Source: Piper betle (taxonomy: Eukaryota > Streptophyta > Magnoliopsida > Piperales > Piperaceae). Taken from it: a stretch of 64,000 bases of DNA. The notes beneath the pieces are model-generated. The model saw nothing but the letters and a program-made list of their open reading frames with translations, made no database searches and had not been told where the DNA came from. Position 1 is the first letter of the stretch. Every line of letters starts with the position of its first letter. Made by a program: the position numbers and the translations under genes. Location: NCBI GenBank assembly GCA_033002965.1, contig JAURVB010014173.1:1-64000 (forward strand), read 5' to 3'. Of the stretch, positions 26,045 through 40,900 are shown in pieces.

Positions 26045-27889
26045 GAACGACCTCTGGAAGAAGCCGAAGTTGAGTGTGGAAGGTAAGGAGGTAAGCTCCA
26101 CAGCAGTAAAAGCAATAGAGTAAGCAAATAATATAAAGGAGGAGGAGGAGGAGGAAGGAGGCCTTTGGCGGGTATGCGGGTCTTGATCGGGTACGATTAC
26201 ACGGATCTCGTGGAGGAACATTTGTTCGGGGGCGATCCGACGGTCCAGATTCGTCGTCAGGTTTCGTGGGGTCTGTCGGGTTCATATATGTCGGTTTTTA
26301 TCGTACTTGGGGCAGGTCGGGCAGGGCACGACACACGAAGCCGTCGATGACGTGGCGCCAGCTGTCTCCCAACGGTCGTATTTTTTTCCCTATTTTGCGA
26401 TGATCTGTAAAAAGCAGTATGAACTCACCGTGTCACCGATTCTCCTTTCGCTCCCGCTGGTTTACTGTTTAATCGCTTCTTTTTGATCTACGTTGACTAA
26501 TGAGTTTTTTTTATGAGGGTTGATAAGATAATTATTTAAAAGAAGAAAGCCAAAAAAACATTTGTTGAAAATAAAGTGAATCGGGTTAGATTCGACTCGC
26601 TCGGAATTTGCCAGGTTCTAGTGACATCTTCGAAATCTTTTTCGTTCAACTCGTCGGCTTAATCCTAGAGTTTATGCCTAACCCCAATATCTAACATGGT
26701 TTTAACTTGACTTCGCTGCTATTTATAATAACTTAATAACTCAAGAACAAATTAATAAGCTTACATTATTCTTTCAAAATGGTTAATTTAAGTTCGATTT
26801 GATTATTTTTGTGCACCTAGTGCGGGCGAGACACTAAATTGGCATCCAAAGGGTGTTAAGTATGTGCTTTGGGGGTAGAAACTTTCAATGTTTATCAAGT
26901 AAACATATAGTATCAAGTCTACCCAATAATCATGTAGGAATAATCATATGAGCAAAGTTTTTAACAAAATTATTAGCAAGCATACATTGGAACACGATGA
27001 CTATATATACGTACATACATGCCCGAGAAAGGCGACCACATATATATTCGGGTTATTTACAAGGAACCTCGTGAACCATTCCACAAAACCATATCCGATC
27101 ATCCGTTATAATGCCGTACATCATACAAAATCAAAGAATGAAGATTGAAGTTTAAGCTTAAGCTAGGCTATCCAAGTAAACTATATATGCTTGGATCATG
27201 ATACTTGGGTTGTGAACAACGTTGTGATCATAACAAACGGGCTTATATCCATATTGTAAAATATTTTGAACAAGACCACAATGTCTATCATGTAGCGCCG
27301 GCATCGGCCAATAAAAAATTCAAAGTGTGCTCCTTGATTCTAAAGGGACCTGACTTGAGGGAGAAGCTCCACTGGTTCCTGGCAATCGAATGGACATATT
27401 GGGGAGTTTTGTTGATCTGGAACCATTCAAGAGCAAAGGAAGGAAGAACGAGCTGAGCGAGAAAAATAGAAGAACTGTGAAGGCCAGGAAAAAGTGGTCC
27501 AGTTGTTTAGGCGCTCAGAAACCGAGCGCCCGAGCTTGGGTGGCGCGCCTACGATGCGGGTAACGCGGACCTTGGCCATTTTTTAGACGTTTTTCGAGTA
27601 TTTATGTTATTTGTCGTGTCTTTTTTAAATATATAATATTTGTAACTTATTTTTTGCATAAAGAGGAGGTTCCAGGATGCTAAAAGTTGATTTTCTTCTC
27701 CTAAGTTGAGAAAGAGAACGATGTTTGTTACTATAATTCTTCTTCAGCAAAAAAAAAAATTTTGTGATTTTTTTCGCAAAGTTTTTCACGTTAATTTTTA
27801 AGTGTCATTGTTCTCAATATTTTATTTTTTTATTTAACTATTGGTCATTATCTTGTTGCACACTTCGCATAAGCAATTTAGTACAACAA
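26045..27889. other. Intergenic: glucanase promoter side, then repeat-like DNA
   Basis: No supported gene. 26160-26350 is GC-rich with short frames but no recognisable protein. About 27500-27570 is an isolated GC-rich patch (gcgctcagaaaccgagcgcc and ggcgcgcctacg) followed by AT-rich DNA, reminiscent of degraded LTR-retroelement sequence, unproven. Confidence 0.4.
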
Positions 27890-27892
27890 GTA

Positions 27893-28115
27893 TGGCTCCT
27901 ATTAACCTTCCAACGTCGGGAAGAGCCGGGCATGCTTTGACGATAGATCATCAGCTGAGTGAGGCTGATAGAAGAGCAGACAACGTTAATCCCAAGTACC
28001 AACACCCACACTCGGAACGTTAGTGCCGGCATGGAAGGGTCGTCCGTGGCCGGGACTGCCAGCCGAACTTCTTCCGCAGGACTGTCATTAATGCTCACTC
28101 CGCTTGTCTTCTCCA
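27893..28115 (-). pseudogene. Orphan exon of an oligopeptide transporter (OPT)
   Basis: The minus strand encodes SPAEEVRLAVPATDDPSMPA followed by LTFRVWVL, the N-terminal signature of plant OPT peptide/metal-chelate transporters (family consensus: ...EVRLTVPTTDDPTLPALTFR.WVLG). The following residues (YRQSMPGSS) are where the family has YR..P. No other OPT transmembrane segment can be found on either side within about 1 kb, so this is an isolated fragment. It may be a duplication remnant or carried by a repeat. Confidence 0.65.
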
Positions 28116-28931
28116 CAAACACACACAAAAAACAGTTAATCAACCAAGAGAATTGATTAAAACGTTTTTAGCAGTTTAATTTAAACCTTCTCATCTATAA
28201 TCAATATTAAATTATTGAAATGGAGGGGCTACGTTCATACAAAAAGACATCACCTTCGCCAAATTCCAGTGTGATCTTTCTTCTTACCGTTGCAATGATC
28301 TATCAGCAGCGTTGGTGCTGCGAGTTTTTGTTGTGAGAGCGGGAATAATATAGTCCCCTCTTTGTATCATCACAAATGCACTCTCTTCACAGCACAAACA
28401 TAGTGCCAAACAAAAATCCTTATCAATTTGTAACCAAACGAATTACAACATTTTACATTCCCGAGTTCTGATATTCTACAAAACCTTATAATTATCTTTG
28501 TTTCCCATATCCTCCGTTCATTTAACTCAGTAGACTCAGGTACCCAAAATTGAGGTGCTATCACGGCAACACCATGTCAAGCCTTCCAGCCACATAAATA
28601 AGTTTTCATGATCACTGGTATATACAGAGCCACAAAGCTGTACAAATGTTTCCCTCATGTTCGACTTCTATAAGCGCAATAAACTGAACAATGATGGTGA
28701 TTGCAGGCGATGATCTCTTACGTACTAACTGTACAAACAAATATCCTCGTATTCTAATACTACAGTGCAAATATTGACGGTATGCCACTTTCATGAACGC
28801 ATCAATTCTGCGTTTCAGACGACACAAAGATAACAACCTCAGTTATTTACAGTGTTGAGAAATCCTCGTGCCTTAAGAATGCAAGCAGAGCACACCATTG
28901 TTGAACTTTTCTCCTGTGTAGCAGGCTGATC
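28116..28931. other. 3' flank of VPS13
   Basis: The VPS13 stop is at 28932. The AT-rich stretch 28370-28931 is probably its 3' untranslated region, or holds an extra 3' exon, because the stop codon overlaps a good donor (CTTAG|GTAAGAT). No independent gene was seen. Confidence 0.45.
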
Positions 28932-31900
28932 TTACCTAAGACTAGTTCTATGCAATACCTGTGACCCCCATCGTTGTTTCTTGCCCTGTTGAAGTAAATG
29001 CAATACTGCCTCTAAAACATTTTCTGTTTCTTCTCTGCTCGCTAGTTCAATGCCAGTCATAGAAAGAGGTAGTGAGTTTGACCCCTCATATTGTCTCAAT
29101 CTGGTCTTGCTTAGCTTGAGTTGATGATGCTTAAGTAAGTTATCTGGATTGCTAGCCACAATATTTACAGCCTCTTCTATCCGGTCAATATGAACCACAT
29201 CCTCAAGACGCATTTCAGATTCTATTGTCCATTCTGGATCTGCTGTTCCACAAAAATCTGGAGATTCAAAGCCAACCAGGCTTGAGCTACTAAAGATAAT
29301 GAAGAGCTTCTCAGTGATGACGACAAATTTCCCTGGATGTTTAAGTTGTTTGCACAGTACAAATAGCTCATCTTTAAACTTGCCATCTTCAGCTTCAAGC
29401 AGCATGGCAACTCCTATTGCATCTTCCCAGGAGTAGGGCAACAATGCACGGTCTCTTGCAAGAGGTCTGGGAAAACGAGCCCGAAATCGTCTTGATTGGT
29501 GTGGACTAATTTGATTTCTGATACTCTGGGCAGTTTTTCCTGTAACCTCCAGTATACTAGCTACAGGTCTAGCCACAAGTCCGGCAGTTCCCACGGCAAT
29601 CCCTGAGATAATCAACAAATCTTATCATATGCCCTAGGGAAAGGGGCTAATATATGTTATGTATTTGATGTACGATACCATACATATTAAGAATACAGAA
29701 TTTGCATTACAGCTTTCTAACTACAATTTTCTACCTGGTATTCAAATATTTTCTTAGTATTGAAGGTCTTTTATTTAGTAAATCACCTTGTTTGATAATT
29801 CTTAAGTCTTTATATATGGTAATATATGATAGACCTTTGAATAGTTTTGTCAATTAGATAGTTGTTTTTGTCCAATAGTGGCTGATAATTAAAATTTTCA
29901 TACTTGGTGAACTCCCCAGTTCCATCTCTTCTTATCTCCTAATCCTCCCTTATCAATGGGAATCGTTTGTAACTTATACCTATCAATTAAACCACTATCA
30001 AAATTGCAGGATCCCTCCATCCAAATCTCCCTCTCTCAAAACCAGAGAAGATAAAGAACAGCCACCCGCCAATATCCAATTCCACGGACAGATAATCAGA
30101 AAAATTCCCCAACGCCCACACTTCATTGTTTTAAGTCTTGCTTTGTTGGTCCAAGCACAGATGTAGGTTGGTGTCAGAAAAAGCACTAGACTGTCAAATC
30201 ATGTTCTGACCATTGTCCTAGATCACGTCCCCAACCTATTCGGGATCAGGTGAAGAAGATGACCATGACCATAGCTGGTAACCAATTACTATAAATCCAA
30301 TAAATAGAGAAAAGCAAATTACTTATTATGCATCCTACCGGAAAATACTCCAGGAAGACCGTGTTTTTCAGCACCTTCTATTGGAGATTGAAGCAACCCA
30401 GTCAGGCCCTGCCAATCCGGAACAAAAAAGATATTAATACTAGATAACACCTGCAAATGATATAAAGCACCTTTAACAGCTAAAGAGTATAGCAAAATAT
30501 TGAAGTGAAGTCAGTCACAAAAATGAGTTTTATTAACAAGGAAACAACGTTGTAATTCACACAATTAAGAAAAACTCCAAAATTCGTCTGATTCTACAGC
30601 AAAGCTGCATATAGAAAACTTCAAAATTCTTCTAATCCTACAGCAAAGCTGCATATGGAAAACTATGTGACATGGCAAATTCAGGTCATGGAGCCCCTTA
30701 AAACTGTTAAGGTTAAAACATATCAAACAAATGAAAATATAGCCATGGATCCTAAACCAAGTTTGTGAAATTGCAAAATTTCTAATGCATTCAACAACGA
30801 TGCCAAGAATCAACATGCCGATAGAAAGATTCATACCTCTAAAAGCTCATTTAAGAATCCCCTATTATGTGTATCCAACTTTTCTCGTTGCTTGGCAGCA
30901 TCATGTTCATCAAAAGTGAAAGCCACTATACCCTGCAGTCAAACCAAACTTTTTACAAAAAAGAAAGAAATAAAATGGAAATAAAATAAAATAATATCAA
31001 TTGACAATTCTTTTAAACATCCAACAAACCTTGTGTGCAGCTTTGCTAAATTGCGTGGTTGCATTGCTAACAGCATAAACTGTATTACTGACCAGACTCT
31101 TTGTTCCCAAGGCTACTCCTTTCATCAGTTCCGAAGGGCTCTGAAACATGTCACAATATATTTATTACTGGTTTATAAAGAAAAACTTGAGAAAATATGC
31201 AAATTGTGCAAGAGAGAAATAAACACGGGTAATTGGAGAACAAACTCTGAACAATGGAGAAGAAACTCTTAACATACAGTGAATGGGTCAGAAAAAAATT
31301 ACAGACAACCATGAGAAAAAAAGACAAAGAAAGAATGAAACACACATGTTTTCCTGTTAACTCAAATCATCAAAAACTGAGTTAATTTGGAGACAACACC
31401 ACGAGTACTGAAATTGAGAAAACGAGCACCATAAATCCTTATCCTAAAACGAGTCCCAAACTCTCCTTGAAACAAGCAGCAAATTTAATGCTAAATCCTT
31501 AACAATACCAAAAATGCACCGAGTCACTGACTAATATACCCCCATGTATTACATCTGTAGATAAGATAACTTTCAAAAGTCAATTGGCAACGACATGGAA
31601 CAAACAATTTTGTCTTACCTGAAAAATACCTTTCGCAGGAACAGATACAAAGTCTTTGATGCCTACTCCAACATTTCTTGCAAATCCCATTGGATTGCCA
31701 ATTACACCAGCAGAACCAAAAACCTAAACATACACATTAATAAAGCACAACTAAGTGACAAATTTTTATCGTCCTTTCTATGATTACTGCATTGGATTTG
31801 TATAGAATGAGAAAAAGAATGGACAGCGTGATGACTTTCACTACATTGGTTAACCCAAGTATGTAGATGTCCATTAAATTTTCAAACAAACCAAATATAT

Positions 31901-34900
31901 GATCTGTTCATACTTTCGAATTTCAGTCTTGTCAGAAAGACTTGAATGGAAATTGAAAAGAAAATTCTTCTAAAAATTGAAGTATTCACTCCCAAAGAAT
32001 TGTGGCACAAGTCATTGCCATCATCTATACATAAGATTAAGCATCACTCATGGAAGAAATCCTTAGTTGTAAGAAGGTCATACTTCAAGAAAGGTTAGCA
32101 TAGAAAACAGTACTTTATTAACTACCGTATTCCTACTCTCACAGGCAGGCCATGCCAAAGGATATAAAAAGACCCTCATCAACTTAGTGTATAGTGCGGG
32201 CCATGAGCCTCTATCACTAATGACTAGCCATTGGAGGAAGGCTTTGCTTCCACATTGATATTAGTCATCTCCCTTATGTTTTAAGGCTGCAGGATTATTC
32301 TTTCACTTTCCCCTGCACGTGCAAGCACATTGAACTTCGCATGTAACCTACGTTTGCAACTCTTTTGGGCTTGTTTCTGTTGGGCAATTGACAAACATGG
32401 TTGTGGACCTTCATCCATGCCTTTTTGGGCTTTTACTGACGTCACGTGTGCTCGCAGGGGAGGGGTGCACCTAAGATCAGTGGGTTTGCTCTCAAACCAT
32501 GTGAAATGGGGGCTTGACCTTTTATCCCAAAATAAACAAGCTATTGTAATTTGTAGGAAGGCTTTGCCTCCACACATATGTTAGTCACCTTCCTCATATT
32601 TTAAGACGTGAGATTATTCTTCAATAGAAGTGTTTCAAAGTATTCCTTCAACAGTTTTTAACCTTCAAAGTTTTTAGAACCACTTGCCTTCTAATATGGT
32701 CTTTTAGTTGGAAACTTTTGACTTGATAAATACATAAATTTTCCATGTATAGGGTATTTTTTACGGCAAAGGCTACCAAAAGGCTTTCTAGACAAGGATT
32801 CACTTAATCACGCCTATAATCCCATGACTTTGACAGGTAGTGGAAGATACTAAAATATTGTAATCTAATCACCTTGTACATTTCATGGAGAAACTGCCTC
32901 ATATAATGACGGATAATAATCTCTTCAGTAGACTGCCAGCTAGCCATATGATGAGCAAGTGTTAATTGTTTTAGAAAAACTGGAGCTCCTTCGACATCAG
33001 CTAGAGCCATAAGACCTCTCTGACAAACAGAATAGTTAAATACAATTACATCTTGAATATACTATTAAGCACAACAAGAATATGCTCATTAGCAAGAAAT
33101 CATGTACTACCTGAACAGCAGTGCCTCTAAGAAATAAGGGTGATTCTGTCCCCACTTAGACCATTTAACCATGGACTGCTGGAAAAGCTGTAAGCAAGAA
33201 AGCATATTTATACTTCAGTATAGACTTAGTTTTTAACTATCATATGACAATTTCACTAACCTAACAAGCTGTACACGTTAAGCTAAAAGAACTAACAGAG
33301 AAGTGTTAATGCACCAAGGCCACTGATTCCATTAATAAGTAAATCAAAATGTCAAGAAAAAGATTACACCATATTCTGGTAGGAAATGTGCTAAAAAGCA
33401 AAATTAACCTTCAGTCAACCACTTTTTTGTGCCCTAAAGAATCCAGATTTGACAAGTTGACAACTTCCTTATTGTAAAACTAGCTGCCAAGATGGGCAAT
33501 GGCATTGACATACCAAAAAAGTGTCCAAGACAATGTAGTTATATCTTGATCTATATTCAAAGTGCCCTATGTGCAAGATAAGTTCCAAGCTATGCCTTAC
33601 AATATGCACACCTGGCGGAGGAGGATCAAGTATGTAGTCAGTGCTGTCTTTATATAATCTCTTCTAGTAACTATATTTCAATTATGACTAATGAGTACAT
33701 TTGATCCATTGAATTTTACATATTCAAAGTACTGCATTGCTTGATAATTATTTAAGACAGATTGTAATGGTCTGCATTGATTCTTCCAGCTAAACAGAAA
33801 TTCTAGCTTCCACCAAATCATTTTGGAACATTTTTCCAAATACAACAGGTGTTTGAATTTTCCAACTCAAGTTAAGCTGCCCAGATGTCTGACTCAAGAT
33901 GATTGAGTCTATCCATAAGAGGCAACTCCTTTCAAATTTCACATAAAGGTACAGATGCAATTCAAAAATCAGCTGGGTAGTTTGAAGTTCACCCTCTAGC
34001 AGCTAAGTTTCCTCACTAAGATCAATGAGAAAAAGTGAGCGACCTAAATAGTGATTACTACAACCACAAAACATCGCACAACATTAAAATAAAGGATTTG
34101 ACATGTAGTTACCTCACAGTTAACCTTAAAGGAGCCAAAGTCAAAAGTTCCACGTAAATCTTCTTTTGCCTTTTAGCAAATAGAAAAATTTTTTGCCATG
34201 GAGCCCCGACTGGAATAACAGAGGGAAAAATAGGGAGACCTTCACGTTCATTTGGAAGCTTCGATACCTCAAGTGACTTCAGTTCTAAATCTTGTTCAAC
34301 ATTTACGAATTGTTCTGGATCATTATCTAAAACTGCTCCATTATAACTGGAGTGCCTCAGAATTTCGCTTTTCAACCTCAAAGAAGCATTTCTAGAAAAA
34401 TCAATGATGCTTAAAAGCAATTGTTCTTCAAGCTCAATGCATAAAGGAGCCAACCTGCATGCATAGTTCCTAATTAAGACACGAAAAACATAAGAATAAA
34501 TCTTAAACGCAATAAAAAAAGGAAAACTTACAGCAAAGTGATGTATTCGAAAGAAACCAAAAAAACATCCTCACTCCTCCATTTGGAAGAAGTGAAGCGT
34601 AAAACAGGTTCTTCCATTCTCTCAATAATAGAATTTTTAATTCCATCTTTGACTTTAGCCCTTTCGTCTTTCATTCTTAAACTTGCTGACGAGCTACCCC
34701 TGTGCTCTTGTTCAAAGGATAACATAACAGGATATGAAACACTATGCAACTGATTGTCAATTTGTAAAGACCACACTTCACATGAAACTTTTTGACGATC
34801 AAGACTCTGGAGAAGTTCTAGTTTGACATCTTTGACGGAAGCAAAAAGCAATTCCTGCAAATAAATTGTTTAATGAATATGAGAACACAATGTGCATTGT

Positions 34901-37900
34901 AAAGATTGATCGTGATCTATTCACAGCTTTAATGATTTTGTGTACAGCTGGTTGTGTGATTAACTGTGTTTATCATGGTTATTATGAGCGGTTAGGAGAT
35001 TGCTACACAAAATCTTAGAGATTTTGTGTATCTATGTAATCCTTATCAGAATATTATGTAATATTCTACATATACGGCTGTTGGTCACTACCAATAGAAT
35101 GACCAAAACTGCTGCCTATCTTTCATTTTCTTCTACATACATCATTCTCTTTACTTTTTCAAAATAATTTGAAACCGGATAATTCATGTGTAGTCAAACG
35201 AAAAGATCTCTAGAATAGGATATTCTTAATAAGGCAAGGCAACCTACAGCTAATTGGAAGTCAACAATAAACATTTTCTCTCATCAGTACCTGAGGAGTA
35301 GAGTTTATTAAAGAAATCCCAATTGACGAGAAATGCATATGAACACTCTCAGTAATTTTAAGAGCTGAATCCCCCAAATCATCTCCCTTTTTTCTTTGAA
35401 GCCAGCAAAGCTAACTCTTTTCATAACATTGGGAACATGATAACGGGCGTCCACCACCGTAAGCACCTATTATTAGAAGAAAAAAAATCTCAGTTAGTTT
35501 GCTCAAAGCTTCAAAGATGAAGTTCACGAAATATTTATACACAGACCTTGATTGCACCCTCAGCATGGATGGTAAAAAGTAACCTCCTTTCTGGTTTCTG
35601 CATGAAAAGAACGATGTCAAACAGCTTACATGTTCCAGAAAATAGAGACTTGTCTACATTATAAAATCACACTGAAGACGAAACAATTGTACCTCAGAAG
35701 TGGCCCTCAGGTAGACAGGTGCATATTTCCTAATGTCATCAAAACCGTACATTCCTACAACTCGTTCACCAGGCACCTGTGATTTGTATTTTAAGAATTA
35801 AGGTTCAGAAAAAATTATGAGAAATCCACAAATAAGGTGGCATGGACTAAAATACCTCAACAGCAAGACGATGAGGATACCAAGGTTCATCCCAAGCATA
35901 TGGACATGATGTGTAAGGATGTACAATGGTTGCAAAAGTATCACAATTTTGCTGGTAGACCCGCAACCTCTACAAATGCAGAGAGAGAGAGAGAGAGAGA
36001 GAGTTAGTTGGACATATCTGTAAACTTTTGATAACATAATGCAACGACAGTCAGGGATTTAAGCAGCACAGACAATTCTATCAGCTGCTATACCAATTTC
36101 TATGATTGGGAAAAAAATGACTACCTCATATTAGACACTATTAATAAGAACTTTTATGTTACAGACCTCCATGGAGAAATTGTCAATACGGTAAGGCATG
36201 AATCCTGAATTGTCGTCAGATAGAAGAACTAAATATGTCCCTGACTGCTCACTGGAACTGCCCGCTGCCTTTTCTTCTCCAGTCAATATGTTGGCATTCA
36301 GAATTTCAACCCGAACCATTTTTACCATGCCAGTGAAAGAGTGGTGCATCTTCACCTGAGCATCACCGAGACAGTCAGGTAAAAAGCTGCCTGACCATTG
36401 CCACCCAGGTTCATTGAATTGAATGGTAACAAGCAAGTCCCTATATGGAACAAATAGAAGTCATTACACCATTACAATAAGATACAATTTTCTTAAGATG
36501 AGAGACGGAACATGCCGTGATGCATCTGTCCAATGAAGATGAGAATGTTGTGCAACACCCAGAAGAAATTGTTTGTCAGTACCCTTCTGCCGGAACCATA
36601 AATCTTTGCTACATGCATTACTAATGACAAATCTGCAAAAATAAATAGTTTTTATTTTTTAAAAAAAAAAAGATGATCCCATGAATGAGGCCCACACATC
36701 ACCTTTGAAATTCAACCATTAAATTCTCACTAAAAGAGAGAAAATTTAGCAATAAACTTGCATCTTGCTTCTATGTGTGCATGTAATGTACATAAGGCAT
36801 ACACGGTGAAACAAAGTGACAAGCTCTTTAACTGAATTTAGACTCAGGAAATTGAGGCAAAACCCTCCTTTGTGGGTTTTTCAAATGTGGTGGTCCATCA
36901 CAGATGAGGGATGTTAAAAATCATAAATTGTGCACCTAAAACAGTATATTAACACAAACTGATAGACCAAATATATGGAGAAATAGGAGCACAAGGTTAG
37001 GATATTGAACTCTGCACTATCAGTTATCAGACTTGCACAACGTCTACTATTTCTGGACCATCATAGATTTATCGCTTTCAATTTTCAAAATAAATGTTGC
37101 ATGGCACATCTGTAGCATCCTCATCCAATGATTAAATGCTTGTTGATGTCACGTGAGTCCAAGTATCTAGTTAACATATCAGTAAGATAATTCAAACTTA
37201 AGACAGATGCTTTGACTTGGGAGTATTATTACCTAGGCTGAAATGTTACTGCTCTTGTCCTACCTGAAAGAACCCCAAGAATTGGACTTGACGTCACAGT
37301 TACAAGAAATGCCCCAACATCTTGAGGTTTGGGAATGGCAACAACAGTCGAACCACCAGGTGAAACACAAGATAAAAGGGGCTCGACCATGGAGGATTTT
37401 TCTCGCCATTGTATAAACTTAATCTAACCATTAATTCACTTGCAGGGGAGACATCCTGAGGAGAATACATATAGGGCCTGACATTTCTACATTTCTGCTG
37501 TTCTATTGAGTCATAACCACTACCGAACTTCTTTGAGAAATCCAATTTACTGCCAGTGAAATGCTCTCTTACAGAGATTACATTATCATTGTTTGATGCC
37601 GCACTACTAGACAATTCTTCATTGGTCGAGAAAATTCTAAGACCAGATTTTTCAGCCGACAGTTTGTCAGTCAAATGATAGCATGGATGTAAAATAAAGA
37701 GCTCCTCTGTTCTCTCTACATCAAACTTTGATATAGAAAGAGGTAAACCAGAACAGTTGTACAACAAAAATGGAACAGAGACAAGCAATTCGCGAGCCCC
37801 ACAAAATGCATCCATCATCTTCTCTACTTTAATACATAATGGGCCTAAAATAACAAATTATGTTAGAACATTGATATGGAAACTCACTTTTCATCATAAA

Positions 37901-40900
37901 AAAATAAACTATAAATCTTTACCACTAGGTTCATCAGGGAACATTGTGAATGTTTCAACCAAGGAAAACTTTGAGTCTTGCAACTTAGCTGTTAAGCTGA
38001 AGATATCTGCACGAGGGAATTCAATGACAACATGTGTAAATCCTTCCAAAGATAGGTTGATCCCAAGATCATTTGTAGAGTCAATATGGAACACAGATGC
38101 AGTGGCCACCTGAAAAGGAAGAAAGCCGTTAATCGCATATGCAAAGATTTGTGTTTAAGTAAATGTTAAGTAATTGTCATTTCCTAACAGCTTGAGCTTT
38201 TGCGACAAGTAGGTTAGACCATCTAAATTTTATATGGTATTAGAGGCAAGGCGGCTCAAATCTTGTTGGCAACATACGCCCGAAAAAATATCAATTTGCC
38301 CTACATTGTGCCTAATAGACAATTTGTACCGTGTTTGTCCACATACTAAGACTTAAAAATTTACTTGCACGTGATGGTGAGTGTTAAAAGTAAATATTGA
38401 GTGGTTCTCTTCATAACATATTGAGCTCTTAGGACAAGTGGTTAGAGCCATATAAAATTTACAACATGATAACTATATTATAAATTGATATGTATCAGAG
38501 AAGCATCAAACTGAAAGTCTGAAACAAGTATCTTTCAGTCCTTATATGTCTATAAGAAAGATTCAAGTGTCTCAATAAACCAGAAGCATAGAATTGTGCT
38601 AGTAGCCAATCAAAATACAGCAGCCTACTAACCTCGGGTAGAAATTCAGTGTACATGCTACCACCAATTTCTATTGTCAAAGACAGCGGCTTGGGAAGAT
38701 AATTCTTAACCAATAAAGGAGTAGTTAGTTTAACTTGATGAAGAAAATGTTTCTTCAGCCTGCTGAGATCAAGTGCATCTCTTGTAGCCTCACGAGTATG
38801 GAAAGATGAATGACTTTGGTTATTCAGGTACAGAAGGCTAACATCTCGTATAGATAAACAACAACGAAACAAATCACTGCTGGTATGAGAAGGATAGCAA
38901 ACAAGAGATCTCAAAAACCCAACTCGGCTCTCTTGTGCCAGGATGTTTGGAAGCGAATGGGCTTCACTCCAGAGATAGCTTTTACCATGAGGGCGCAACC
39001 TCATGCAGCCCGATCTGGTTAAGTGCACAGGCAAAGGTATTTCAGTTCCAGGGTGTATAGGATCTAGAACCTGAAATCCAGTGCAAAGTAGTCAAATTTA
39101 AAATAAACATGCTATTTCTCACCCAGTCAAATTCACTGGCTCTGACAGAAGAGAATAACCTTTGGAGAAACACTAAAAGGGATATCAAACCGAAGCTCCA
39201 CAGGAACTGAAGTATCATTGACAATTACCACCTGCAATTAGCAATTGTTAATGATGCACCATCATGTTATTAAACTTCAATGAAAAATAATTAACACTCA
39301 CAGTTGAGTATATTCGTATAAGTTTGTTGCGATGCTGCATTGAAACCTCAAATACCACAGGCACAACAAAATCGCTGCTGGAGCTTGTAAGGTGCTCCTC
39401 AGGTGCCTTACTAGATGTTGACACCACCCTATTTGTATCAATTTCCGAGAGATCATGAGCTTTAGAAAAATTTACTTCAAAGTAGCTAACACCCACGAGA
39501 TCCATAGACATAGGAAAGGAAGGTCTTGAAGTCCCTTCAAGCTGGATGGACACCATATGATGCATAAAACCACTTGATTTTTTCTCGCTAAGGCTCTCAG
39601 AAGGATGACCAGGCCGATGAAAGTTTTTGATCACCTGAAATTTCATCAATATAGATAGGAAAAGATGAAGCAGGCTGAACTCTTGTGCCTTCTGTCAGAA
39701 GCCGGAAATCAATATTGTCAACAAGAGATGGGGCACTTGAAACCCAGAATATCAAAGGTATGGCGGTATCATTTTGAAGCACGTAAGGAGCATAATCGCC
39801 ATCACTGGCTTGAAGAGGTACCACATTTTCCTCAAAAACAAATTATCCAATATGCTTTGACTCCAATGCATATTAAACATTTTACTGACATGGAAAAGAG
39901 ACTGCAAAGAATCAGATATATCAGCAAAAGTACAGTAATCTGAGATAAGCATTTTAAATCTTAGATGAAAAAACAAAAGTTAGCTAAGGGTATGTTTAGT
40001 TGGCATGAAAGATACGTAAAACCTAGGAAAACTTTAAGTGGTCAGCCTTACCAAAAGCCGTACATATTAATGCATTTCCTAAAAAAACTAGTATAGATTC
40101 AATATATTCTGTGATTAAAATGATAATAGCTTCCTCCAAGTAAACCCTATCGTGCAAAACAATTTACTATCTTTTCCAAAACACAGTGAAGACTTGGAGG
40201 AAATCAAGATTATTTTTAGTTTTTCACAATACATTGAATCTAAACTATTTTTTCTATGAAAGACTATGAAATACTTTTGGTAAGCTTCATTACTGCTCGG
40301 TAATCATTGTTAAGATATCAGTTACTTTTAAGAAGGCATCATACATATAGAATCCAAAACTGTGACAAAGTAAAAAATCCAGAACAATATCCACACATAC
40401 AATCATGAACTGTATTAGAGCAAGCGGTAGAACTATCACTACCATGTTGTCATATTTCCTAGGCTTCATCAGTATATGAGTAAAGAGGTTTTCGTTGCAT
40501 CCTTGGTTCTCCGAATTTATCAAAGTCTCCTCCCTTGTTGCATTCCCATGGAAAGGGCATTTTTATATACTCAATCTTTGATTTCGTGTATCTTAAAACC
40601 TTTTGATGCCAATGTTCCATTCCATAATTTACTCTAAACTCATTCCCTAGATGTGTCTATTGATATTTAAAATAGCATATACGTAAGAGTATAACAAAAG
40701 CCCCACACCCCTTTCAAATGCAATCCCTAGTTGAAAGTTTCTTCTTATTCAAGTTCTCTTCTAAAGAGGATTGTGAGAATATTCTTCACTTATCATTGGA
40801 TTGTAGGGGGCCGGCCCCTTATTCTTCGAAAATGGCATCCGGGTACTTAGCCAACTCGAGAGTTACTAAAGTCAGTTCCAATATAGATCAAATTTCTTGA

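Noticed and set aside
27205..27456. An 83-residue plus-strand frame in intergenic DNA
   Set aside because: No recognised similarity, no gene context, and the flanks look like repeat DNA.
35982..36003. Possible short tandem array resembling CRISPR or a regulatory array
   Set aside because: It is a simple GA microsatellite. No spaced repeats of CRISPR type occur anywhere in the window.
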